Positions 46,556 to 58,192 of a stretch of 64,000 nucleotides of DNA are shown here, in pieces. The notes below the pieces were generated by a model. The model was not told the DNA's origin, ran no database searches, and was given only the letters and a program-made list of their open reading frames with translations. Position numbers and translations under genes: made by a program. Positions within the stretch are counted from its first letter, which is position 1. The number at the start of each line of letters is the position of its first letter. Origin of the DNA: Cordia subcordata (taxonomy: Eukaryota; Streptophyta; Magnoliopsida; Boraginales; Cordiaceae); contig JAPTOF010000011.1 of NCBI GenBank assembly GCA_028554755.1, positions 1,178,001-1,242,000 on the forward strand, written 5' to 3'.

Positions 46556-47517
46556 ATAGTTGAATATGTTTGTATTGTTTGGCATGGAGTTATTTAAACT
46601 AAGAATGTTATATAATTTAGAAGAGGTAATTTTGATATTTTATTCATTCAAAAGTATATTTGCACCAATTAAAATCAAATGGGAAATTTTACACCAATTA
46701 AAAGTATATGGGAGATTTTGCACCAATTTTAATTATGTATTTGATGTGGAGCCGTTTTGGTGGTTTATATTTTGTTGATATGCATTCAATTATTATTGAA
46801 TATATATTTGTATTCCTTAAAAAGAGTCATTCAAATAAGAGATTTACATAATTTATTAATATACTTTTGATTTATTCACTCATCTAAGGGTATGCTTGCA
46901 CCTAAATTTTGAATTACTAGAAGAAATTTTTACTATTTTTAAAATTAGTTGAGGGAATTTGTACCAATTTAATCAATATTTTGGTTTTAACAATTAAGTC
47001 AAAGTAGTCTCTATTAACTCTAAGGGGAAAATGACATTCAAGTCTTTTATTTTTAAATATTAGATGAAGATAGGTCCCCTAGTTCTTTTTTTTTTTTTTT
47101 CCCCTTCTTCTTAGGTCTCTCTATCACTTAAAATTAACAAAAAAAGTTAACTACCTTCACAAAAATATCATTTATGCACTTAATGACGCAAATGACATAA
47201 AATTTTTATTTTTATTTTTTAAATATTTTTGTGTGATTCATTGGCTAACTTAGTTGGTGAAAAAATGAAAAAAAAAATAAAAACTTTTCCAAGAGTCAAC
47301 CATTTTAAAAATTTTAAAATGTTAAAAAAACCCAATTAAATATTTTAATTTAAATTTTTTATCTTATTACTGGTAATTTCAAAATCCATGCTTTCCACAG
47401 GTTAATTTTTACTCAAGTTTTTAATTATTATTCTAAATTTAAGAAAAATGCCTAACTAAATTTTTTTAATATAGATTACAATACCAAAGAAAACAAAATT
47501 GCAAGAAAAAGCAAGAC
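46556..47517. other. AT-rich intergenic DNA with 29-bp tandem repeat
   Basis: No gene recognised. A tandem repeat of period 29 (about 2.5 copies, core TTTGCACCAATTAAAA) is at 46659-46730. A poly-T run lies at 47087-47101. Confidence 0.6.
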
Positions 47518-47770
47518 TTGAGTATGAGCCCATTTGGATTGGCTTTTTCCAAAAACGCTTTTTTTAACAACTGTTAAAAAATAACTTTTTTTAAGAAGCT
47601 GAAAATTCTGGATTCTAAAAAAGCTTTATTTGAGCTTTTTTTAGAGTTTCAACTTTTTTGAAAGCCAAATCAAATAGTTATTGCAAATTTAATATAACAT
47701 TTTTAGGGGAAAAAAAGTGTTTTTTCCTGAAAGAAAAAAAAAAAGTCAATCCAAACAGGCTTATACTCAA
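47518..47770. mobile_element. MITE with ~31-bp terminal inverted repeats
   Basis: 253 bases. The left end TTGAGTATGAGCCCATTTGG and the complement of the right end TTGAGTATAAGCCTGTTTGG agree at 27 of 31 positions when extended to the TTTTT run. The CCTGTTTGGATTG-type end is common in plant MITEs. No coding frame. The target duplication cannot be set because the arms themselves run into the flanks. Confidence 0.7.
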
Positions 47771-48123
47771 TCATTATAAGACTTTTAACACTCTATTATA
47801 GTACTAACAGTCTTTTAGCACAAATCTCCCAAAATACAACTATTCATACTAGAAATAATAGCCCACCAAATCTCAAACTAATAATATTGTAATTATCTTG
47901 ATATAAATTAAAGTTAAATGAAAATGCTACTGCATAAAGAATTAAATTGTGTTATAAACTAATGTAGATTAAGACTTTATATATAAAGGAACTGAACACT
48001 TTCTGACCAAACATAATTACACCCAATCTTAGAACTTTAATTGGCTACAATGCATAAATATTATATGGCAATAAAAGTAACCTAAAACTTTTTGTTGTAA
48101 AAGTAATTCGTCACCTTAATAAT
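47771..48123. other. Intergenic DNA, nothing recognised
   Basis: AT-rich, no frame or repeat that I can assign. Confidence 0.5.
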
Positions 48124-50079
48124 TGATGTGTCTTGGTTTTACGTGTGTTTGCATTACTTGTTCCTATATTTTAGAGGTGCATTATGCTATATAAAGTGCA
48201 TTAGTGTAGCTTTACTTTTCATTTGTGCATTCTAGGATGCTATTATGCATAGTTGAGCTTAAAGAGTAAACACTACACTAAAGTGCGCTTATCTTAGGTT
48301 TTAAGTGAGTTTGAGGATTGTTTGGAAATTAATGAAGATGGAGATGGCTTGACCAAGAATTGAAGAAGATTTTGAGGATGAAAAGTGGAAGAAAAGAAAG
48401 ATTGGAGGTTTCCGAACAAAGGCCAAAGCAACTGGAAGCAAAATGGAGCAAAAACGAAGCCAAAAGAGAGCAAATAGGCACTACCAGAACACTAGCTTCA
48501 GAGTACAGGTGCACCGTCTCTCTATTCAGCCAAAAACAAAGCGCAATCTTCTACTACCAAAATGGAGGCCCTTTGGTATCGGTGCAATAGTTAGGTGTTC
48601 CGAAAGTCGCGGAAAATTGGTTATATAAGCCTTCTTTTGGCCATTTTGTGAAGAACACGTTATATTCTTTCACACCCATCTTCCAAAACCCTAATCCTCT
48701 TATCACCCACCTCTCACACACTCTTCCACACACAGAAACACTTTGGAATCAAGCCTCTAAGAGGATCAAATACAAGGATTTGGGTATAGCTCTTGGATTG
48801 TAAAGATATGGCTTTAGATAAAAGGGTAGCTTCTTTGTCTCCCTTTTATCTTAAGTTAATGTATATTTGTTTAGAGCTATGTAGGGTGATTTACTCTTGT
48901 ATTATGGATCATTACTACTTTTTATTAAATGGGAATTTGATGGATTTATATATATATGCTTTGTGCTTTGGGTTTCAAAGGCCATTTTACATACATGTCT
49001 ACGTATTTGTTGAAATGCCTCAATGATGTAGCATATGTATATTAAAGTCTATTTTGCTATTGACCATTTCTAAATCATTATGCTAGCAGGTCTATGTGTT
49101 TGTGTGTGATTGCATGAAGTGGGTATGCTTATATATAGGTCTATGTGTGTGTTTGCATATCAAATAGCATAACTAGCTTCTATTGCATACATGTCGGGTG
49201 CCATTGCTTAAATTAGTATAATCTAAGCATGTCTATATGTTTGGTAATAGAATATTCTGAAGTATTCTCGAATACCATGCCCTAGATATGTTTGCTTTGT
49301 GCTTTAATGTCAATTTTTGCTATTGTGATGCGATCGATGGTGCACAACAAGTAACTAGCCTAGGTTGAGTCCCCTTTGGCTTTAAATCCAGCCAATAGGT
49401 ATCTGGTTAGGTTTAGTTGATCTTAGTTCACTTTGGAAGAGTAGTTAGTCCACCCTAACACCCTAGGTTCTCTAAGTGAGATGAAGCTTAGGGATGGACT
49501 CGTATCGAGTCCTAGGGTCAAATTGGGGAACTAATTAGTGGACTAAGTGCTAGGGTTAAATTGATCTACACTCACTTAGAACCTTATTGGCTAGCCATAA
49601 TTCCTAAGTCATAGAGACCACACCATACTGTTAGGCATCGCCACCTGGGGACAAATCTGCACTGAGGTTTAGGGTACCAATTAGGAGGCTGATTATAGGT
49701 CTAGATTAGAGTACTTAGTAATCCATTAAGAAATCCTAACAAGAAGTTGTAATCACCCATAGGTAAGACATAATCACCCTAGTCCCCATTTTTGACGTTT
49801 GACCCCCTTCGTTCACTTGCTTTCCCTATCACACACATGCACACACCTTTTATTTTCTTGTTTTAGCTTAGATTTTCTTTTCCCGAGCTCCCCTCAAATC
49901 AAAAACCTAAAAATATCGTAGGTAGGAACCCAACACGTGGCTTCTTAGGAACACACAGCTTAGGACACCTTACACATTAGGTGTCCCCGTGGATTTGACC
50001 TCGCACTCGCACACACTGTGCTACACGCGGCCCGTGCGCTTGCAGGCTATTTAGGCTTGTGCCACAAGATAGAGTATCA
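48124..50079 (+). repeat. LTR of element D
   Basis: Starts TGATGTGTCTTGG and ends AGAGTATCA; 1,956 bases. TATA box at 48622-48629. The CCGGTCGACCGG cluster of the other families is absent. From about 48900 on it matches the LTR at 13131-15209, with one TTGGCT..AGCCAA stem-loop at about 49376-49395. Confidence 0.8.
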
Positions 50080-50229
50080 AGTTTTGGTTTTTGTGTGTCT
50101 TAGCTTGTTACGTGTTGTTTTATCTTTTCTTTTCATGTTTTCCTTATTTTGATTTATAAAAGAAAAAAATTTCAAAAAAAAAATTGTTGAGCATTATAAA
50201 GAGGATTACTTGTGCTTGATTGAGTATGA

Positions 50230-50633
50230 CTAACCCAAATGCTTCTTAGTGGTCCTTAGGATCCTCTTCCCCACCACTTGAACGTGTTCTTTATGCATGT
50301 TGCTTGTGTGGAAGTTTTATGCATCTAACTGTTTTCTGTCCCCATGAAAATTCCCTATCTGGGGCTAGTGCTGATTATGACCCCTATAGTCATGCATCAT
50401 CTCATGCATCTTCATTTAGTAATCATAAATATAGGGATGCATATTCTTGTTATTGCAATCTATGTGGAAGCCGTGCTCATGATTTCAATACTTGCCTTAC
50501 CTTCTACCCTTATCCCCGATTGCATGCTACACCCTATACCCCTAGCAATCATACACCCATGCATGCATCCTCATCCTATCATCATGATTCTAGGGAGCAA
50601 CATCTTGAATTTTTCATATTGAGGTCAAGATGA
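50230..50633 (+). pseudogene. Gag-like ORF with two zinc knuckles (element D)
   Basis: The open frame can be read from about 50230 (ACT AAC CCA after an ATG, with a TAG near 50265) to 50633. Two exact CX2CX4HX4C zinc knuckles are visible: CCLCGSFMHLTVFC (about 50295-50336) and CNLCGSRAHDFNTC (about 50457-50498). Between and after them the protein is rich in His, Ser and Tyr (SHASSHASS). Athila Gag in this window has only one such knuckle, of the same spacing. No capsid domain is recognisable upstream. It joins the next frame after a one-base shift near 50620-50633. RNA binding is inferred from the knuckles. Confidence 0.55.
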
Positions 50634-52022
50634 CTCTTCATACTTTCCACATCCTTGCTTTGAAAGTCCATCTCTCGTACGGTCGTTTCCTACCCAAACT
50701 TCCTTCAAGTTTTATGATGGTTATGCTTATAGTAATCCCAATCAAGATGTCTACCATTTCCACTTGGTTAAGCCCTCTTCTTTTAAGTCTTCTTCACAAG
50801 AGGAAATGCTTGACTATCTCTTATCTCTCCTTCAATCCAATCAAGAGGAACTAGAGAGTTTGAAGCGAGCACCAAATCTGTAGGTGAGCACTTGAAGAGT
50901 GGTTGAGAGTGCGCAACTTATAAGTGAGAATGTTGAAGTACCTTTACAACAAGTTGACGAGATAGAGATAAGACCTAACAATGAGATTACTAGGGGTGAA
51001 AAAGACGATGTATTAGAGAGCCAATTAGAAAAAGAGGTTGATGGAGAGATAATATCATGTAGTGAGGATGAGGATGAGCTTAATAATAGTTTGGTTCTTG
51101 ATGATTCTTATGGATATGTTTTAGAGGAAGTAGTACCCTATCCTCCCAATCTTTCAATGTCTTCCATTAAATCACATGAGCCTATCCTTTCTTCTCATCC
51201 CAAACATCCCACACACTTGGACGTGGAGTCTCATGATCATAGCACTCATTTGCATTTTGAGTCCTCATTTAGGGAGTCTAGGGTACACACCTCCCTTGAG
51301 CATTCATGCATTCATGGCCCAAAATTCTTTGAGTCCCCATTGTCCTCTCTATGTGTGTCTATCCCTTGTGAAATGCATGATGATGGGATGACACCCATTA
51401 GTGATAAATGCATTGATAAATTTGATGAGACGTTAGCTAGTGAAGGCTTAGAGTCATCCATTAGGGAAAACAAGACATCAATTTTGGAGTTCTTAGATGA
51501 TAAGTCTCTTAGAGTTAAGAATAATGGTGTTGAAGAGAATAGCAACTCTAAGAAAACACATAAGAAAGAAATTGGTGTGCTTGGAAGAATGATCCATGGG
51601 TCTCTTTGGATGTTTGATGATTCATTGATGGAAATAGAGTCCATTAAGATCCAATCAACTCCTCGTGAGGAGTTAGAGTGACTTAGGCTTGAGCATGATC
51701 TATCTTGTGGAAAGGAAAAGGGTAGTGCTTCCATGTCCTTCACTTTGAGTTTCCTTCTCCGAGTGTCACTCCTACTCCCAATTTCCCATTTTATTGAGTC
51801 TCCTTCTTTGCAGCTCACTTTTGTACCTTCATGGATAAAACACTTTCATCTAGGGTTAGAAAGCACTTCTCCCATGTTGCATGCATTAGACTTGTCCTTG
51901 ACCTATGGGGAAGGTATGTTTCTAGTCCTTGATTGTGAGAAAAAGGCTATGGGATGGCTAGTTAAAGAGCAAGAGAGGTATGATCTTTCATGCTTACAAA
52001 TGATACCTTCCACACTAGTGCA
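50632..52022 (+). pseudogene. Acidic downstream part of element D protein
   Basis: One frame is readable from DDSSYFPHP (50632) to the LTR at 52023, with only three stops (about 50881, 50893 and 51679). 50899-51681 is open for 260 residues. Order: a helical segment EEMLDYLLSLLQSNQEELESL, an acidic stretch (SEDEDELNN), a His-rich middle, a Lys/Glu segment, then after the last stop a hydrophobic SFLLRVSLLLPI stretch. I do not recognise this protein; there is no protease, polymerase or integrase motif. The reading frame runs straight into the LTR, so its original C-terminus is lost. Confidence 0.5.
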
Positions 52023-53913
52023 TGATGTGTTGTGTTTTTATGTGTGTTTGCATTGTAATTTACCTATGTTTAAGAAGTATTAAGTGCTCAAAAAGATGCA
52101 TTGGTGTAGTACTTTCATAAGAATAGGCTTAAGCGTAAACAAATGTACATATTGAGTTTAAGAGACAAATTGCTACACTAATTGCTTATTTTCAATGATT
52201 TAGGTGAACTTTGGGTTAAGATCGAGATTGGGCAATGATAGGTGATAAAGATGGGAGATATACGAGTCAAAAGAAGAAGATCGGAGGCCGGAAAGACAAA
52301 GAATGAAGGAAAGAAGTCAGCCGGTCGACCAAGAAAAAGGAGCTGGTCGACTGGCTTGGTCGACCGGCCACTCCAGAGAAGTGTCAAAAATAGCCGGACG
52401 ACCACATCCTCCAAAGCCAGTCGACCGGCCAGTCCAGAAAGCATCACCAAAAAGCCGGTTAAGCTAAGAGAAGAAGTAGGTCGACCGGCAAAGCGGAAAA
52501 AGCTGATATAAAAGCCCGATTTTCAGACTTTTAGGGGATCTTTTTGACACTTTAGGGAGGATCTTTACACACCCATCACACACACACACACACACTTAGC
52601 CCTAGTCTTCACCCATAATACACACACTCTCTCACACATTTCATCACTTTGGAGTAAGAGAATTTAGAGGTTTTCAACATTTGGATTCAAGTTGCTCATG
52701 AGCTATGTACAAGACTAGCTAGGATGAAAGGGAAGTTTCATAAACTCTCTTTCATTCTATCTCTTATTATGATTGAGTTGACTTGTTTAGGGTGATTTAA
52801 CTTTTGTAATGGGTTAGCTATATACTCTTATGATATGGGATTAAATGGCTGAATATATACATGTTTGATTTTCTTGTTCAAATGGTTATTTTCTCATTTA
52901 TGTCTACGTGTTTGATTAAATGTCTAAATGAGTAGCATGTGTATAAATTGAAGTCTATTTATTACTAAACACATCTAATCCATGCTATAATCATGTCTAT
53001 GTGTTTATATGTGGATGCTATGAAGTGGGTAATGCTTATATTCATGTCTATGTGTATATTTGCATGCCTAGTAGTGAATATGACTTCAATAATGCATACA
53101 TGTCGGTTGTTAATTGCTTCTAATGGTGTAATCAGAGCATGACGATGTTCGGTAGTCAAATAGGTCCCTTTATTCGCGACCACCTTGGCTTAGAACATGT
53201 ATGAATGTGTTAATAAGCTAAATCCTGCTATTGTGACCTTAGAATGACGAACCATAATTTAGGGCTAGCCTAGGACGAGTCTCCTTTGGCTTTAAATCCA
53301 GCTAATAGGTTTGAGGATAGGTTTAGTAGACCTTAACGACACTAGGTCTTGGCTTTAAATCCAGCCAATGATTTAGGTACTAGGGTACGTTCATTCTACG
53401 TCACCTAGGAAGTTAGTTAGTCACTCTTAAGGCCCTAGGTCATAAGGACCATGTCGTAGCTGTAGGAGGCGCCGCCTAGGGACGAACTCGCGTCAAGTCC
53501 TAGGGGGAAATTAAGACACTAATTTAGCAACCTAGTTAAGAGCAATCACTAAAGTAAGGCATCATGCTTTAATCCTATAGCAATTGATTATAGAATCACC
53601 CATTCATAAGTTAAAGTCACCCTCACACCTTTCCATTTGTTAGTTCCTCTAGATTAGCTTATCCCCCACTTTTCCCAATTCCATAGTTTAGTTTAATTCA
53701 ATTTTAGTTAGAGCTCCCGACCATTCAAAAATCCAAAATCCAAAAAAATAGATAGTTTAGATTTCTTATTTTTTTAGGCACATTCTAGAACACACACGTA
53801 GAATTTATCTCACAACATAGCCTCCTTGTGGTTCGACACCCGTTCTCGCACACACTACACTACATTGATCCGTGCACTTGCGGGTCTTTAGAGCTTGCAC
53901 TCAAAGAGATACA
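52023..53913 (+). repeat. Family A LTR, lone copy (A3)
   Basis: Starts TGATGTGTTGTG after GTGCA and runs the full family A length to about GAGATACATT. It matches the A1 LTR closely. No primer site or gag follows it and no polypurine tract precedes it. The flanks do not show a 5-bp duplication, so it is not a clean solo LTR; the right end fuses with a fragment of a D-type LTR. Confidence 0.85.
52321..52514 (+). promoter_or_regulatory. Palindrome cluster and TATA box in A3 LTR
   Basis: Five copies of the GGTCGACC core: 52321-52332, 52343-52354, 52356-52367, 52417-52428 and 52477-52488, then TATAAAAG at 52507-52514. It is the densest example in the window. Confidence 0.6.
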
Positions 53914-54548
53914 TTATCTCCCTTAGCTTTAAATCCAACTAACGAGTTTCAGTGTAGGTTTCTTGACCTTAGACGGACTAGGTTTTGGCTTTAAACCCAG
54001 CCAACAATTTGGACGCTAAGGTTAGATCAAATTGAGTCATCTAGTACCTTAATTAGCTAGCCCTAACGCCTAGGTCATACGGACCACATTATAGCTCTGG
54101 GTAAACATGCTTAGGGATGGACTCGCACCGAGTCCTAAGGGTTCTATTAGGAGGTTAATTAAAAGTCTAGATGAGAGCAACTAAGTATATCCATTAAGCA
54201 TCCTTAGATAGACGTAGTACCTATCCACAGGCAAGACGTAATCACCCTAGTCCCCATTTCCACGTATTGACTCCCTTGGATTACTTAATTCTCTCATTTT
54301 ACACATACACGCCTTTTATTTTCTTATCCTTAGATTAGGTTTTCTTTTTGTTAGCTCTCCTCAATCCTACAACACCAAACACATTGTAGTTGAGGGACCC
54401 AACACGTAGCCTTTTAGGATACACGTAGCTTAAGACATCACTTACGTTAGGCCTCCACGTGGATTCAACCTAGCACTCGCACACATCGCATCGCACGCGA
54501 ATCGTGTGCTTGCAGACTATTTAGGCTTGTGCTACGAGGTAGCAATCA
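53914..54548 (+). repeat. Fragment of D-type LTR (3' end)
   Basis: Begins in the middle of the LTR at CTCCCTTAGCTTTAAATCCA and ends CAATCA, matching about 49362-50079. The first ~1.25 kb is absent. Confidence 0.7.
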
Positions 54549-55312
54549 ATAGGTATTGCTCTTAACTAAGATCTTAATTAGTGACCTTATTATCCATTAG
54601 GCCACAGTGCGGGTCTATACCTAGGCAACGTCTACCTAGAGCATAGCGTAGTCTTTATGACCTAAGGTTTTCGGGCTAACTAATAATCTCTAAATGACTT
54701 AGATTGACCCTACCTTAATGCCTAAATCATTGACTAGGTTTAAAGCCAAGACCTACTTCCATCTAAGGTTAACTAATCCTAATAAAAAATCGATTGGCTG
54801 GGTTTAAAGCCAAAGGAGACTCTATCTAGGGCTAGTCTTTAGTTACATTCTATCAATCGATCATCACATTAGTGGGTTTAGCATATAAGTACATATTCAA
54901 ACATGTTCTAAGCATGGTATTCATGAATACATCGACATATTCAACTACCAAACACATAGACTTGCTAGGATTACACCATATTTAGCATTGATAACCAACA
55001 TGTATGCTATTGAAGCCATATTTGCTACTAAGGCATGCAACACACACATAGACATGTATAAATGCATTACCCAATTCATGGTTTCATCATAAAAAAATAT
55101 AGACATACTCACCTAATGATCTAGAAGTGATTAAAAGCAAATAACCTCAGTGCGTGTGTTTGTGTGTGCTGTATATATATATACATACACACATATACAT
55201 ATACATATATATATGCTACTCACTTAGGCATATTATCAAACATAGAGACACGTAAGAAAATAGCCATTAAAACCATAAAATCGAAGCATATATGTTAACC
55301 ATCAATAATCCC
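54549..55312 (-). repeat. LTR fragment, minus orientation (arm 1)
   Basis: Middle part of an Athila-like LTR reading leftward, with GGCTGGGTTTAAAGCCAAAGG at about 54796 and CATAGACATG-type motifs. It carries a TA/CA dinucleotide tract at 55168-55214 not present in the opposite arm. It forms an inverted repeat with 55313-56020. Confidence 0.75.
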
Positions 55313-56300
55313 ATGTCTATGTGTTTGATAATATACCTAAGTGAAGTAACACATATATTTTGGAGTTTATTTGAGTTTATTTGCCATTAATCACTTTTTA
55401 ATCATTGTGTGAGCATGTCTATGTGTTTGTATAATGAAACCATGAAGTGGGTAATGCATTTATAGATGTCTATGTGTGTGTTTGCATGCCTTAGTAGCAA
55501 ATATAGCTTCAATAGCATACATGTTGGTTACCAATCTTAAATAAGGTGTAACCCAAGCATGTCTATGTGCTTGGTAGTTGAATATGTCGATGTATTCACA
55601 AATACCATACTTAGAACATATATAAATATGCACTCATAACCCTAACCGCTAATGTGATGATCGATTGACAGTGCATAACTAAAGACTGGCCCTAAATTGA
55701 GTCCCCTTTGGCTTTAAACCTAGCCATTAGGTTTTCAATTAGGATTAGTCGACCTTAGATTGACTAAGCCTTATCTTTTAACCCAGCCAACGGTTTAGGC
55801 ACTAGTGTAGGTTCAATCTAAGTCACCTAGGAGATTAGTTAGTTAGCCCTAAAACCTCGCTCATAAAGACCACGCTATGCTCTAGGTAGATGTTGCCAAG
55901 GATAGACCCACACTAAGGCCTAGTGGATAATAAGGTAACTAATTAGGATCTTAGTGAAGAGTAATCCCTATGATTTAACCCATCAATCAATCCCATAGCA
56001 TGAACATTTTAAGTTGCCCCATTCCATTAGTATTCCCCTTAGTTCGCTTGCATTTGTTCCCTTTCCTTTCCATTCTCCCTTGGTTAATTCCTTTTAATTT
56101 AGGTCTATTTTCCCCATTGAACGCCTTTAATTCCAAAACTACCAAAAGCATTGTTAGTTTAGGTTTTACTTAGGTAACTCCTTAAAGTACACCTTTTAAG
56201 AGTCTTTTCTCATTGTGGCCTTCCTGTAGACATGACTCCGCACTCGCACACACTACAATACACATGACCTATGTGCTTACGGGCTATATTAGGCCTATGT
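55313..56300 (+). repeat. LTR fragment, plus orientation (arm 2)
   Basis: Starts CCATGTCTATGTGTTTG and runs to the CGCACACACTACAATACACA end module at about 56240-56290. Same LTR subtype as arm 1 but reversed. It ends in an A run at 56300-56309. Confidence 0.75.
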
Positions 56301-56925
56301 AAAAAAAAATCACATATTCTTCCAATCCAAAGTGTCTACCTATATGCTTGATTTTGAGTGCCAATGTGTATGGGAGAGTGCGTGTGAGGTGGGTGAGAGT
56401 TAGGGTTTTGTAAGTGTGAGGTGTGTGTGAAGAATGTGTGAAAAAGTCCTTAAAACACTACAAAACTTAGGCTTTTCTACCAGCTTCTACATGTTGCTAG
56501 TCGACCAGCGACTGATTCTCTTCACTCGATCTGCTGAACATGAGGGTTCTCTAGAGTGATCAGTCGACCTAGTTGATCGACCACTCTTGGGGGGTCAACT
56601 GGCAATGCTTTAAGGTTAATTGATTATGCCATTTTGCCTTCAATCATCAATTATCGTGTCCCTAGTCTTCATCCCTCAACCCTTACATCTTTGTTCTTCA
56701 TTATCCACCCGTGTTTCAGCTTAATCTCCACCTAGAGCTTACCTAAGACATAAAATTAAGTATTTAATGTAGCATTTAACCATAAAACTCAATTATAGAC
56801 ACTTAAAACTGCATATGCACAATTACTACATAAGTACAACATTAATGCCATCAAATAAGCACAAAACACTTCTAAAACATAAGGAAATGCATGAACAAAC
56901 CCATGCCAAACCAAAACACATCGGT
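56301..56925 (-). repeat. LTR start fragment, minus orientation
   Basis: Upstream part of an LTR of the same group, reading leftward. It has GTCGACC-type palindromes at 56497-56510 and 56557-56583 and the TGTAGCATTTAACC-type region near its outer end at about 56780. Together with arm 1 it looks like one minus LTR split by arm 2, with about 250 bases missing between. Confidence 0.65.
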
Positions 56926-58192
56926 GTGGTCTACTATAAGAGGTGTTTTCTTTGAATTAACTGAGTCTGATATTAGAAACATCTTTAGCATCCCTCTCCA
57001 CACTGAACAATTCCTTGTGTTTGCATTTACAGAATTCCACCGCTTGCTAAGGGTATGCGTATGAAAGATCTATGTATTTACCTTTGAGAAAAAGATTCAC
57101 TTGGTCAAGTGTTTCCATTGTTGAATCATGTTCGTCCTAAATATAAAGCTCTTATTTGGTTGTTTAAGCATAATGTGGTACCTAAAGACACTTATAATGG
57201 ACAAATTTACAAGGCCAAGGCATCTGCTTTATTTGCTTTATCATAATAGGAAAGTGAACCTTGTTAAGACTATACTTACCTATATGAAGAATGTGATATT
57301 TAGGACAACGATATTATCTTTTGGAATTGTCTTGACTAGGATTTTTAAAAGAAAAGGGATTAATCTTGAGGGTACACTAAAAAGAGCTTTCAATTATATG
57401 TGGCAACTTGATTTACAATCACTTAAATGCATAGAGTTGTATTTTTTGGAAGGACGATGGATGCATGAAGCCAAATTTGAGGAATTGCCTTAAGATGTAC
57501 AAAGAATCATCATTCAGTGTTTTTTAGGTAAAACAACCTTCAACTTTCCTTATGAAGTTGAAGAAAATGTTAAAGGAGGACTCAATGCTAGAGACATTGA
57601 AAACATTGTAGGTGGAAACAAAGGAAATGAAAAAAGTGATGAAGAGATGGAAGAAGTTGAAGAAGAGGAGAAAAAATGAGGAGGCATGGGACGAATATAA
57701 TAAAGAACTGGGGCAATACTATGAATTATGGTCAAAGAATGCTAATGATACATTGATGCAACAGTTGTTTGATAAGGTTGATCTTATACGAGAGAAGGTT
57801 GATGGCTTAGCAATGACTGTGGGAAATCAATCTCGAACTCTTGATAGTCTTGCATCGATTATGAAGGGCCAAAGTCAACTTATGGCTCGTTTGGCTAGGG
57901 ATGTAAGGATGATAAAGCTTCGCATGGGACTTCTTGATGATGATGATGAAGCAGGGCTGCGTCACTGGCTCCTTATCTTCTATGTTTCCAAAGACTACCT
58001 ATTTAGTTTTCTTTCCAAACTCCCACTTCTCTATGGTCTTTAAACTGTTTAGAACTCTTGATAGTCTTGCATCTATTATGGGGGGCCAAAGTCAACTTAT
58101 GGCTCGTTTGGCTAGGGATAAAAGGATGATGAAGCTTCGTATAGGACTTTCTGATGATGATGATGAAGCAGGGCTAAGTCACTAGGTTCTTC
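56921..58192 (+). pseudogene. Decayed plant transposon-associated protein (PF20167-like)
   Basis: The frame begins inside the LTR border with TIRGVFFELTESDIRNIFSIP, breaks at two TGA codons (57061 and about 57124), and continues with pieces in two frames: LIWLFKHNVVPKDTYNGQIY (about 57150-57210), then VNLVKTILTYMK and LSFGIVLTRIFKRKGINLEG (57250-57380). This order matches the putative plant transposon protein domain (PF20167/Transposase_32) often carried by non-autonomous gypsy-like elements. A C-terminal coiled-coil-like part (57612-57950) is rich in Glu/Lys and ends in a DDDDEAGL tail, which is duplicated downstream. N-terminus missing. The role of this family is not known. Confidence 0.6.

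Larger units (their letters stand above)
48124..54548 (+). mobile_element. Element D: Athila-like LTRs, gag-like ORF, no pol
   Basis: 5' LTR 48124-50079, internal region 50080-52022, a family A LTR at 52023-53913, and the last ~630 bases of an LTR like the 5' LTR (53914-54548). The internal region has one long decayed frame with two zinc knuckles and no polymerase motif. The primer site cannot be recognised (AGTTTTGGTTTTTGTG follows the LTR). Whether the two D LTR parts once flanked one element is inferred from similarity and orientation. Confidence 0.6.

Noticed and set aside
46560..46778. Plus-strand frame of 72 codons after solo LTR F
   Set aside because: AT-rich, overlaps the 29-bp tandem repeat, no motif.
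50344..50622. Second open frame over the zinc-knuckle region
   Set aside because: It is a shadow of the frame with two exact zinc knuckles and has no motif itself.
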